In this document: piece after piece, positions 32,735-40,485 of the stretch | Layout of the letters: every line of letters starts with the position of its first letter | How positions within the stretch are numbered: position 1 is the stretch's first letter | From: Henriciella sp045287255 | Lineage (GTDB): Bacteria; Pseudomonadota; Alphaproteobacteria; Caulobacterales; Hyphomonadaceae | DNA length: 64,000 nt | Assembly (NCBI RefSeq): GCF_045287255.1 | Contig: NZ_CP137142.1 | Span: forward strand, 868,001-932,000 | Direction: 5' to 3' | Position numbers and translations under genes: made by a program | The notes under the pieces: model-generated | What the model was told of the DNA's origin: nothing | The model's database searches: none | Seen by the model: only the letters and a program-made list of their open reading frames with translations

Positions 32735-33580
32735 GTGAGAAGCTCAGTTTTCAAAGCGCTATCCCCCCCGGGCTTACCAGTTCGGGTGTTTTGGGGATTC
32801 CAGGCGGCTTTCTGGGGCGCTGTTTTCTTGTGGCGCGCAGTCTATAATTATGTAACTGGCTACGGGCTCTCAATGGTGTTTGAACGGAGCCTGTCGCTAT
32901 TGGTGGCCGTGTTTCTGAGTGTTGGACTCGCGCATCTATTGGTGAAAACCATTCTTAAACGCGCGTACCCACTGAACGTTTTAGCGGTGGCAACGATTAC
33001 GGTTATCTGCGCTGGCTTTCACATTTTGATTGATCGCCTGATTTTTGCGCTGGCGCATGGCAAGGAAGATATGAGCCAGTGGTTCTACATCCGCGCGGGT
33101 GAGATGTTTTACATGCATGGCTGGATCTTTCTGTGTTGGGTCTCGCTGTTCTGGGGATTGGTGCAATATTTTAAGGTTCGCGAGGCTGAGCGTTTTGCTG
33201 CCGCTGCCGAGGTGCCCGTCCCGGTCGAACCTGTTCCAGAACCTTTAGTCCGCGATGCCTATTTCTGGGTAAAGCATCAAAATCGACAGGTCCGGATCAA
33301 TGCTGGGGATATTGAGGCGGTAGAAGCGGTTCGAGACTATGTCGAGTTACATACACCCTCGAAGTCGCATCTGATGCGTGGGAAGATTTCAGAGGTTGAG
33401 CAACGGCTCGACCCGAAACAATTCATCCGCGTGCACAGGTCGTTCATCGTGAACCTCGGCCAGGTCGAGGCGCTCAAGACCGGGCAGAGCGGGGGGCGAC
33501 TTGTTGTCATGAATTCCGGACGCGAGGTGCGTGTTGGTCGGACATACTTGCCCAATGTGCGGGAGAAACTCGATCACTAG
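32735..33580 (+). CDS. Membrane-bound LytTR-family transcriptional regulator
   Basis: This 281-residue protein starts with GTG and has about four membrane helices (residues 20-145), a short linker rich in Pro/Val/Glu, and a LytTR DNA-binding domain (about 167-281) with EAVRDYVELH, RVHRSFIVNL and VRVGRTYLPNVRE. It lacks a receiver domain, so the signal probably reaches the DNA-binding part from the membrane domain. LytTR proteins with membrane domains occur in alphaproteobacteria but their signals are mostly unknown. Confidence 0.87.
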   Translation: MRSSVFKALSPPGLPVRVFWGFQAAFWGAVFLWRAVYNYVTGYGLSMVFERSLSLLVAVFLSVGLAHLLVKTILKRAYPLNVLAVATITVICAGFHILIDRLIFALAHGKEDMSQWFYIRAGEMFYMHGWIFLCWVSLFWGLVQYFKVREAERFAAAAEVPVPVEPVPEPLVRDAYFWVKHQNRQVRINAGDIEAVEAVRDYVELHTPSKSHLMRGKISEVEQRLDPKQFIRVHRSFIVNLGQVEALKTGQSGGRLVVMNSGREVRVGRTYLPNVREKLDH

Positions 33581-33709
33581 AGGCGCATGTTACAGGTGTA
33601 GTTTGTCGCGCAGAGCGTGTCGTTCGCCGCATATACGCTGACAGGAGTAACCAATCGTCATTTTGTTACGAGGTCTTTTGGAACCTCCGATTTTGAAAGA
33701 CATTTTCCC

Positions 33710-33785
33710 GAAGGTCAGGTTCCCCAAAGCCTGACCTTCACCCCCTTTGACACTTTAGGGAGCGTTGGGCGAAAGCCTGACGCTC
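33710..33785. repeat. Two hairpins sharing AAAGCCTGAC
   Basis: GAAGGTCAGG (33710-33719) pairs exactly with CCTGACCTTC (33730-33739). A second hairpin at 33760-33785 has an 11-base-pair stem (two G-U pairs) closed by a GAAA tetraloop. AAAGCCTGAC occurs in both, at 33726-33735 and 33772-33781. They lie between the converging LytTR and serine-hydrolase genes and may be terminators, though T tracts are weak. Confidence 0.6.
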
Positions 33786-33790
33786 TCTTT

Positions 33791-34996
33791 CTATGGGGTG
33801 GTTTCTGCGTCAATTGCTGCCTGAACGGTTCTGTAGAAAGCCTCACGTTCGCTATGCTCGCGATCCTTATCGCCCAGTGCGGAGGTCCAACTGCTATTGG
33901 ACGCGATGACGAGATCGCGGTTCGGGTCAATGAAAATCCCCTGGCCGAAGATGCCATCGGCCTGAAATGAGCCATCGTCAAAGGTCCACCATTGGTAGCC
34001 ATAACCATATCCGGGTTCACCAATTTCAGCCTGTTTTTGTGTGCCGGTTTCGATCCAGCCTTCCGGAAGGATAGAGGTGCCGTTTACAACGCCGTTATCG
34101 AGGACAAAAAGGCCGAACCGAGCGTAGTCACGGATGGTGGCCTGAATGCAGCAGCCACTGATCTCTTCGCCATCCTCGCCGATGAGCCATGTTGCATCTT
34201 GCTGCATGCCATATGGCTCCCAGACTTTCTCTGAGAGATACTCTGAAACCGGTTTATCAATCGCCTCGCTGACTAGAATGCCGATCAGGTTGGTTTCGCC
34301 AGTCGAGTAATTCCACCGCTCTCCAGGTGGGTGGGCGCGGGATAGGCCCTGCATGTAACTGACGATGATGGGCAGATCGCCCTCAGGGGTATGTTGGTTG
34401 AAGAGGGCAACATCAGATTGCGGGTCGGAATAATCTTCATTCCACGCGACGCCTGATGTCATGGTCAGCAATTGCGCGATGGTGACGTCATCATAGGGCG
34501 AGCCCTTAAGATCGGTGATGTAATCGGTGACCTTGTCTTCAATGCTGTTGATATGACCATCCTTGATCGCTGCGCCGACCAGTGTGGAGGTAAGGGATTT
34601 GGCGACAGAGAAACTGGTCCAGCGCTCATCGGATTCAAACCCAAGGCCGTATTGTTCAAGGCGGACTTTGCCCTTGTGAACAATGACCATGCCAGCGAGC
34701 CTCTGTTTTTCGCCATAGGCGGCCATGTCCATGTTGAGGCTTAGGGGCTCTCCATTTGGAAGGGCGAGCGTATTTTCACCCGCTTTGATTGGTTTGGATT
34801 TGATCATGAAAGAGACCTGATCAAGCATTCGGAAGCCATTATCACGCTGGTTTTGCGACCAGAACAGGACGTTATTGTCGTGCGGTGGGTCAGATAGCAG
34901 CGCGCGCCAGTTCGAACCAATACTCCACCAGCCAAGACCGGCGAGCAGAGCCAGAACGATGACGGCTATGCCAAGCCGTTTCAGCCAAATGCCCAT
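33791..34996 (-). CDS. Serine hydrolase (beta-lactamase/class C-like)
   Basis: This 401-residue protein has an N-terminal membrane anchor or signal (about residues 9-27) and a class C beta-lactamase/PBP-like domain. The nucleophile motif SVAK (S-x-x-K) and the Y-x-N equivalent region YSTGETN are visible, with YGYQWW near the third motif. Family members are esterases, peptidases or transpeptidase-like; beta-lactam resistance should not be assumed. It lies 11 bases downstream of the dioxygenase gene and probably shares its transcript. Confidence 0.85.
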   Translation of the reverse strand: MGIWLKRLGIAVIVLALLAGLGWWSIGSNWRALLSDPPHDNNVLFWSQNQRDNGFRMLDQVSFMIKSKPIKAGENTLALPNGEPLSLNMDMAAYGEKQRLAGMVIVHKGKVRLEQYGLGFESDERWTSFSVAKSLTSTLVGAAIKDGHINSIEDKVTDYITDLKGSPYDDVTIAQLLTMTSGVAWNEDYSDPQSDVALFNQHTPEGDLPIIVSYMQGLSRAHPPGERWNYSTGETNLIGILVSEAIDKPVSEYLSEKVWEPYGMQQDATWLIGEDGEEISGCCIQATIRDYARFGLFVLDNGVVNGTSILPEGWIETGTQKQAEIGEPGYGYGYQWWTFDDGSFQADGIFGQGIFIDPNRDLVIASNSSWTSALGDKDREHSEREAFYRTVQAAIDAETTP

Positions 34997-35007
34997 GTGT
35001 CGTAATC

Positions 35008-35862
35008 CTATGCGTTTGCCGTGAAGTATGGCCGGTCGCCAGCAATTGTCACGCGTTCCATGATGCGAATGTTGGGGAAATAATCACTGGCCGCATAATG
35101 CTGGCAGGCACGATTGTCCCAAAAGGCGAGCGAGCCCGGCGCCCAACGGAAGCGGCACTGATATTCCGGCAACCATGCCCGGTGATAGAGGTATTGGAGC
35201 AGCGCATCGCTCTCGGCCCGGTCCATGCCGACAATATGGTCCGTAAAGGCGATGTTGACATAGAGTACGCGCGCGTCGGTTTCGGGGTGGGTGCGAATAA
35301 CCGGGTGTTCCTGTGGCGGGAAGCGCTCATGCAGGCTGGTGGGATCTTTGCCCAGCCGCTTGGCAAAGACGCGGGCAATATCGTGAATGGCAGTCATGTT
35401 ACAGAGGCGTTCTTTCAACTCCTCCGACAGGTCTTCATAGGCCATAACCATATTGGAGAAGAGCGTATCGCCACCAATCTTCGGCAGCTCAATCGCGCGC
35501 AGGATGGAGCCGAGCGAGGGTTCCGCGCGCCAGGTAACATCCGAGTGCCAGTTATTCTCCTGCCCCTTTGAGTTGGGGCCGTGGGCAATGCGCAGGACTT
35601 CCGGGTTAGGTTGATCCTTTGGCGTGGCCGGGTGGATTTCAAGTTCGCCAAAAGCGCGAGCGAAATCGATATGCTGCTGGCGTGTCAGGTCGTGCTGATC
35701 GCGGAAGAAAACGACCTGGTATTTAAGCAAGGCCGCGCGGACTTCGCTAATCAGCGTATCATCCGGATTGGTGAGGTCCGCGCCGAGTAATTCTGCGCCA
35801 ATCGCTGGCGACAAAAGGTGCGGTGTAAAGCGCGTAAAATCCGGCTCTGCATCAAAGGCCAT
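35008..35862 (-). CDS. TauD/TfdA family Fe(II)/2-oxoglutarate dioxygenase
   Basis: This 284-residue oxygenase has the iron ligands His106, Asp108 (WHSDVTW) and His255 and the 2-oxoglutarate-binding Arg270, numbers that nearly coincide with TauD of E. coli. Typical substrates are taurine, alkyl sulfonates, aryloxyalkanoates or carnitine-like amines; no transporter or sulfonate genes lie near, so the substrate is open. The start at 35862 has GGAGG nine bases upstream. It is followed by the serine hydrolase gene. Confidence 0.9.
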   Translation of the reverse strand: MAFDAEPDFTRFTPHLLSPAIGAELLGADLTNPDDTLISEVRAALLKYQVVFFRDQHDLTRQQHIDFARAFGELEIHPATPKDQPNPEVLRIAHGPNSKGQENNWHSDVTWRAEPSLGSILRAIELPKIGGDTLFSNMVMAYEDLSEELKERLCNMTAIHDIARVFAKRLGKDPTSLHERFPPQEHPVIRTHPETDARVLYVNIAFTDHIVGMDRAESDALLQYLYHRAWLPEYQCRFRWAPGSLAFWDNRACQHYAASDYFPNIRIMERVTIAGDRPYFTANA

Positions 35863-36042
35863 CCTGTTTCCTCCCATTTTTCTGCGGAGGGTAGCACAAG
35901 ACGGTTTGTTCTTCGATTCCAGTGTGTGCTTCCGAAGACGGAGTGGACATAAACCAGTGATTTACCTTCTGATGAATCCAGTCTGGAAAAGAAGACTTGT
36001 AGTAATATGCCTTCAAGCCAGTAACCTGACAATGAACAAACC

Positions 36043-36501
36043 CTAAAATGAGACTACCTTGCACTCGCCCTTGAATGCGCTTGTGTTTGCGCCCAGCGGC
36101 CCATTCTTTGCCTGCGACAACATCATTATAGCAGTGTAATTCTCCGCATCTACTTCGGCTATTGTGACAACTTCCGTAGCGGCGTTGGGCCAAATCGCGA
36201 TGAACTGAAAGGAGGCGTCATCGTCTAAGTTTATGAGCGAAGTAGCCCCACCTTCCATCTCTGGTGTTACCCACCTACCGAGGGAGTTTATTCGATAGTC
36301 AATAGTACTCTCATCCAGATCGAAGCTGATCACAGTTTCTGTATTGATCCGATTGTCGGTCCAGCCTGAGTCACCTTCGAAAAGGCCTTCGTCAGAATAG
36401 TAGGAATGACCCTCCATAGGACCACATTGGAACTGCAGGCCGCCTGCATGTGCCATTTGGCTCAAACAAGAAAAGATTGCGCTGACGACTACATATCTCA
36501 T
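36043..36501 (-). CDS. Hypothetical secreted protein
   Basis: I do not recognise this 152-residue protein. It has a clear signal peptide (about residues 1-19, cut after AHA) and a short mature part with two cysteines (26 and 147 approximately) that could form a disulfide. The DNA is richer in A and T than its neighbours and the flanking gaps are wide, so it may be recently acquired. No partner gene is apparent. Confidence 0.55.
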   Translation of the reverse strand: MRYVVVSAIFSCLSQMAHAGGLQFQCGPMEGHSYYSDEGLFEGDSGWTDNRINTETVISFDLDESTIDYRINSLGRWVTPEMEGGATSLINLDDDASFQFIAIWPNAATEVVTIAEVDAENYTAIMMLSQAKNGPLGANTSAFKGECKVVSF

Positions 36502-36604
36502 CGCTCACTCCGTATTGAGTGATTTGGAAGTAAGGGAACCTGAGGTGTTTGTCGATTTTACTTCTTTTTCTGTATCCGCTTCTGACCCAAAGCAGGTTTA
36601 ACCC

Positions 36605-37495
36605 TTACGCAAACTGCGGGGCGATTTTTAGGTTTCTGACCCAGCCGAGTTTCTCGTAAACCAGCAGGATCGTGCCATTGTAATCGACAATGCGGTTCCA
36701 GACGCCTTTGCGGGGGCGGTGAAGGGCGCTTTGCGGTTCTTCGTGGTGATGGTCATGGAAGGCTTCGCCGCCCGTTAGAAGACCAATCAGGTGATCCGCC
36801 CATTTCGGGGTTGGCAGATGGCCGAGGACATTGATGCCGTAAACGGTGGCGTGGAACTGGATCGCCCGGCCAATGATGAAGCAGGCATGACAGATTGCCG
36901 TGAGCATAAGTGAGCCACCAGCAGCCCAGACAATGAGATAGATCACGGCTGGAATAAACAGGTGCAGGACCAGAGAGATGGAATTGTAGAACCGATCCAT
37001 CCAGACGATGATCGGGTGTTGTTTCAACCAGAGAGCCATTGGCCGCGCCATATCTTTGGCGTCGCGCCAGAGGATCCAGCCGACCCAGGCCCAGCGCTTG
37101 GACTCAAACGGGTTGTGCGGGTCACCCGGTTTATCAGAGAAACGGTGATGCTGGCTGTGATAATTGACCCAATCGCGCACGGTCCCTTGCATGGCGATCA
37201 TCAGATTGATCATGGTCAGAACCTGTGCCGGGGCACGCAGCTCGCCCGCCTTATGCTGCATAATGCGGTGAAGCGGGCCGATCCCGGCATTGCAGATGAA
37301 GATGGAAAGCGCAACGACGCCCAGGCCGACAGGCAAATACCACCACTGCAAGTTCAGAGCTTCCAGCGTGAGCCCCAGAATGGTCATCGTGATCAATAGC
37401 GCCAGACCAAGCGCCGGATACAAAAAGGCCGAGAAGAGGCTGGCAAAGTTGAACGTCGTCCAGTTCTTGGGGATCGCGATAGAGCGCGGGGTCAT
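36605..37495 (-). CDS. Acyl-CoA/fatty-acid desaturase
   Basis: This 296-residue membrane di-iron enzyme has the His boxes HRIMQH, HSQHH and HDHHH, and about five hydrophobic segments. It belongs to the stearoyl-type acyl desaturase family and likely introduces a double bond into membrane fatty acids. ATG 37495 has GGAGGAAA upstream; the open frame continues to 37714 but without homology-like content. It is a single-gene unit, so membrane-fluidity control cannot be inferred from context. Confidence 0.93.
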   Translation of the reverse strand: MTPRSIAIPKNWTTFNFASLFSAFLYPALGLALLITMTILGLTLEALNLQWWYLPVGLGVVALSIFICNAGIGPLHRIMQHKAGELRAPAQVLTMINLMIAMQGTVRDWVNYHSQHHRFSDKPGDPHNPFESKRWAWVGWILWRDAKDMARPMALWLKQHPIIVWMDRFYNSISLVLHLFIPAVIYLIVWAAGGSLMLTAICHACFIIGRAIQFHATVYGINVLGHLPTPKWADHLIGLLTGGEAFHDHHHEEPQSALHRPRKGVWNRIVDYNGTILLVYEKLGWVRNLKIAPQFA

Positions 37496-37646
37496 GCAGG
37501 TTTCCTCCGAGACTTTTATTGTCAAATAAGCGGGTGTTTCGCCTTGCCAGAGAGTTAAGACTCGTTCGCAGAGAGAGAAACCCCCTGAATGTGGAAAACC
37601 TGAAAAGTGTCGCGGCGAGGCCACACGTGGTGTCGCCGCGACAGGT

Positions 37647-37904
37647 TCAGCGATTGTCAAACTCGGACCGGACGAGTTCCAGCCCGCGCCGGGTAATCCG
37701 GTAGGGCTGGCCATTTTTCGAAATAATCGCGCGCCTGCGCTTTAATTTTCGAAACAGGAAGAGGTCTAATCCAGGGTAGCGCCAACCTTCGCGGTTGATG
37801 CAGCTGAGTTTGGTAATCTTGCGGTCTTCACCGCGTTCGATTTCGATACGCCCGCCTTGCGCGAGCAGGTGCAGGATGCGCTGTTCGGCGCGTGAGATAT
37901 CCAT
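37647..37904 (-). CDS. YjhX family protein (UPF0386, TopAI-like)
   Basis: This 85-residue protein matches the YjhX family: SRAEQRILHLLAQGG, FRKLKRRRAI, GQPYRITRRGLELVR and the closing DNR. E. coli YjhX (TopAI) inhibits topoisomerase I and pairs with YjhQ. No YjhQ-type acetyltransferase is adjacent here, so it may be a stand-alone relative rather than a toxin. ATG 37904 begins the family core; an upstream in-frame ATG at 37931 is possible and neither has a strong ribosome site. Confidence 0.8.
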   Translation of the reverse strand: MDISRAEQRILHLLAQGGRIEIERGEDRKITKLSCINREGWRYPGLDLFLFRKLKRRRAIISKNGQPYRITRRGLELVRSEFDNR

Positions 37905-37950
37905 TGTTTTAATGTCCGGAAAAGGCGCCATACAGGCGCGTTCAAACGAT

Positions 37951-38021
37951 CTGACAGGCAGTGTGCCGTCAGGGCTTCGCTTGTTTCGGGCCCCAGATGC
38001 TTTTGTTCAGCAGGTGGGGCC
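37951..38021. promoter_or_regulatory. Two hairpins between yjhX-like and cupin genes
   Basis: CTGAC-a-GGC (37951-37959) pairs with GCC-GTCAG (37965-37972). GGCCCCA (37989-37995) pairs with TGGGGCC (38015-38021), with TGCT/AGCA inside it, and is followed by TTT. They lie in the 233-base gap between two divergent genes, 116 bases before the cupin start, so they could be part of its leader or an unannotated small RNA. Confidence 0.45.
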
Positions 38022-38137
38022 TTTACCGGGACTCAGACAGGGTAAACATAAAAACTCCGTACCCGAGTCATCTGGAGGTGCTTGCCAGCCGCGTCAAGAG
38101 CGCCCTAGTCTCATATTCAAATTAAAGGGAGAGACGC

Positions 38138-38689
38138 ATGAGCAAGATGGATGAGATGTTGAGCGGTCTGCGCCGGATCGTGACGGCGAATGATGGCGAG
38201 GGCAAATCGCATATCATGATAGATGGCGGGCCAGCCGATGAGTTTCGCACCGGCGATCTCGGCGGCCTGTTAGAAATCTGGCATGATGAGGCGTCTGGGC
38301 CGCTCGATCCGTCCACCTGCGAGGATAAAGGCGCGGGAAAGCCCATACTCTCGCCGGATCAGGGTAAGGTGAAAATCCGCTGGTTCACGTCCGGTCCAAC
38401 TCCAGCGGGCGCGCCACCGGAAATGATTGCGGATCTGACGCGACAGGCTTTTGTTGCGATCGGGGCGGGAGACCATCAGCCGGACACAAGCAAGCATCCC
38501 GCCATGCACACAACGCATACGCTGGATGCGATCATCCTCGTGAAAGGGCGCGTGCGGCTGATCCTCGACAAGGAAGAAACGGTGATCGGGCCAGGCGATG
38601 TCGTCGTTCAGCGCGCAACCAATCATGCCTGGGCGGTTGAAGGCGATGAACCCGCTTTATTCGTGGCTGTGCTGGTCGATCGATCCTAG
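38138..38689 (+). CDS. Cupin-domain protein
   Basis: This 183-residue protein has a C-terminal single cupin (about residues 105-180: HTTHTLDAIILVKGRVRLIL...GPGDVVVQRATNHAW), with His and Glu/Asp positions of a metal site; the N-terminal 90 residues are a separate extension. Cupins of this layout include small-molecule dioxygenases and regulatory binders, so no reaction can be named. AGGGAG precedes its ATG. Its last 33 bases overlap the converging zur gene. Confidence 0.8.
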   Translation: MSKMDEMLSGLRRIVTANDGEGKSHIMIDGGPADEFRTGDLGGLLEIWHDEASGPLDPSTCEDKGAGKPILSPDQGKVKIRWFTSGPTPAGAPPEMIADLTRQAFVAIGAGDHQPDTSKHPAMHTTHTLDAIILVKGRVRLILDKEETVIGPGDVVVQRATNHAWAVEGDEPALFVAVLVDRS

Positions 38690-39229
38690 AGTTTCCTCGC
38701 CGAGTACGGGCTGGCAACCGAGCGTGCCATTGCAATCGCCGCGAATTTCCAGTGCCGTCTGATCGGTTTTCATACCCGCCTGTGAGACGGCCTGAAGCAA
38801 ACCATTGATCGCCTGTGGCGCTTCAATCTCTTTCGCCTGACCACACTTTTCACACACGAAGAGCGCGATGGGCGCTTCGCTTGGGCCAAGGTCGAGCGCG
38901 ATATAGGCATTCAGGCTCTCAACCCGTTTGACATAGCCAAGATGGATCAGGAAATCGAGCGCGCGATAGGCGGTTGGCGGCGAGATCGAGCCAACCCCCT
39001 CTAGAGAGGCGAGCACTTCATAGGCCGTCATCGGGCGCTCAGCCTGTAGCAGAGTCGCCAGAACATGGCGGCGAATCTGGGTCAGGCTCTTACCCTCGGC
39101 GCGGGCTTCTTCCTGGGCGGCATCGAGCAGGTCGGTATGGGTCGGGCGGACCGTATTCTGCCCGCGCCAGCGGCGGCGGTGCAGGCGGCGCTGGCCACTG
39201 GCCGCAGTGGTTTTTCTCAATCGTGTCAT
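38657..39229 (-). CDS. zur: Fur-family zinc regulator Zur
   Basis: This 190-residue Fur-family repressor has a winged helix (about residues 45-105: RRHVLATLLQ...PPTAYRALDFL) and a metal-binding C-terminal domain with CEKCG and a later GC. The SPPTAYRALDFLIHLG pattern is of the Zur type, which represses zinc uptake. The start codon overlaps a perfect GTCATA-G-TATGAC palindrome, a likely self-regulation site. The N-terminal 40 residues are longer than in most Zur proteins. It converges with and overlaps the cupin gene. Confidence 0.87.
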   Translation of the reverse strand: MTRLRKTTAASGQRRLHRRRWRGQNTVRPTHTDLLDAAQEEARAEGKSLTQIRRHVLATLLQAERPMTAYEVLASLEGVGSISPPTAYRALDFLIHLGYVKRVESLNAYIALDLGPSEAPIALFVCEKCGQAKEIEAPQAINGLLQAVSQAGMKTDQTALEIRGDCNGTLGCQPVLGEETLGSIDQHSHE

Positions 39230-39237
39230 AGTATGAC
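39225..39237. promoter_or_regulatory. Zur-box-like palindrome over the zur start codon
   Basis: GTCATA-G-TATGAC is a perfect 13-base palindrome resembling Zur boxes (TGTTATxxTATAACA type). It spans the zur ATG at 39227-39229, so bound protein would block transcription or initiation. Confidence 0.5.
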
Positions 39238-39309
39238 GTATAGAGGGGTCCGGTTAACGCGTCGACTAAGAAAACACGAAATCAGGCTTGACGAAGCTAA
39301 ATTTAATGA

Positions 39310-39329
39310 ACAATACTAGAACATATTGT
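39310..39329. promoter_or_regulatory. ACAATA-N8-TATTGT inverted repeat
   Basis: ACAATA (39310-39315) and TATTGT (39324-39329) are exact inverted repeats, 16 bases before the ATG of the membrane zinc-ribbon gene and 80 bases before zur on the opposite strand. It may be an operator for either gene. Confidence 0.4.
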
Positions 39330-39345
39330 GATCATTGGGTGTTTT

Positions 39346-40485
39346 ATGGGCGACGCAATCACATTTCCGGATAAGCTTCACCGCGCGATTGAGGAGGCTG
39401 GTTTGCAAGATCAGTTTGATCATCGCGGGCAGGCACAGGTTGATTGCCCGGCATGCGGCAAGGCAGATGGCTTGAGGCTCACGCTCCATAATGGGCGAGC
39501 GCAATGCCATGGCTGTGGCCTTGATGGGCCGCTGATGACCTATTTGCGCGAACGTGAGCAGGCTGACATCTGGGCTGAGGAGCCCTGTGCGCCGGCTGAA
39601 ATCATCGTCTTCGATCCGGTTCGGGCGCAGAACGCGGCGGCACGGGCGGCATCCTCTGCCCCTCTTCAGAAAGAAGAGGTGACTGAGGCGATTGTTGTGG
39701 AGGCAAAGCCAAAACAGCGCAGCGGGAAAGTTGGCGAGCGGCTGATCATGACACTGCTGGCTTTGCTGTTCTTGCTGGCGGGCCTGGCCGCGGCTGGGCT
39801 TTCTGCCTTTGCTAATTATCAGGCGTTTAGCGGCAGTGTCAGTGATCTGATGCAGGCGCAAATCTGGGGTTGGGCCGGGGTGATTGCGTCGGTCTGTTCC
39901 TTTGGCGGCTTCACTTTCTTCTGGTGGCACATGTCGGCGCGGCGCCATAGCGAGGGGATACGCGCATTGGTCTTTGCCCTGGCGGGGGCCGCGACCAGCA
40001 TTGCAGGCACGGCCATGTTCATGGAGAATAATGCCGCAAGCGAGGCGGCCACGCGCGCGCAGGCAGTCTCTTCTCGCGCCGTGATTGAGGCCCAGATCGA
40101 GGACTGGTCGCGGCAGGTCCGCGCCATTCCGGCGGAGACCCGCTCTGTTGAGGGGCTGGAAGCCTATTTGCGCGGCGTTGAAGCAGCCGGGCGGACCCAC
40201 CAGAAGCCCTATCGTGATGCCCAGAATGAGTTGGGTCTGGCGAAACGGCGTGATGACCTTGAGGTTCAGATTGCTGAGGCGCGTGCGACTTTGCTCGGGC
40301 AGGGGGCGATTGATGTGGCCGTACAGGCGCAGCGGCAGAACCTGCCGGGCTGGCTGTTTGCGTTGATGCTGGAAGTGTTTTCCTCCCAGGGCACCAGTAT
40401 CGCCTTTGTCTCGCTCTTATTGCTCTATGGGCGCTCGCAAGCCGAACAGACTGTACAGCCGCCACTTGAGCCCGTGATTGTCTAG
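39346..40485 (+). CDS. Membrane protein with N-terminal primase-like zinc ribbon
   Basis: I do not recognise this 379-residue protein as a named family. Residues 34-57 form a zinc ribbon (Cys34, Cys37, Cys54, Cys57: CPACGK...CHGCG) resembling those of DnaG/phage primases, but no Toprim domain follows. Instead there are about three membrane helices (about 125-215), a long charged helical or coiled-coil region (about 225-335) and a last hydrophobic segment (about 340-365). The ribbon is probably cytoplasmic. It lies divergent from zur across a short region with a palindrome, which suggests, but does not prove, a zinc-linked role. It overlaps the converging FAD enzyme by four bases. Confidence 0.65.
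   Translation: MGDAITFPDKLHRAIEEAGLQDQFDHRGQAQVDCPACGKADGLRLTLHNGRAQCHGCGLDGPLMTYLREREQADIWAEEPCAPAEIIVFDPVRAQNAAARAASSAPLQKEEVTEAIVVEAKPKQRSGKVGERLIMTLLALLFLLAGLAAAGLSAFANYQAFSGSVSDLMQAQIWGWAGVIASVCSFGGFTFFWWHMSARRHSEGIRALVFALAGAATSIAGTAMFMENNAASEAATRAQAVSSRAVIEAQIEDWSRQVRAIPAETRSVEGLEAYLRGVEAAGRTHQKPYRDAQNELGLAKRRDDLEVQIAEARATLLGQGAIDVAVQAQRQNLPGWLFALMLEVFSSQGTSIAFVSLLLLYGRSQAEQTVQPPLEPVIV

Noticed and set aside
33617..33970. Open frame on the plus strand between the LytTR and serine-hydrolase genes
   Set aside because: It overlaps the clear serine hydrolase on the other strand by 180 bases, has no family motif and covers the two hairpins, so it is most likely a chance frame.
33791..34996. 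Antibiotic-resistance beta-lactamase
   Set aside because: The S-x-x-K serine-hydrolase family is broad and mostly not lactamases; no resistance context exists.
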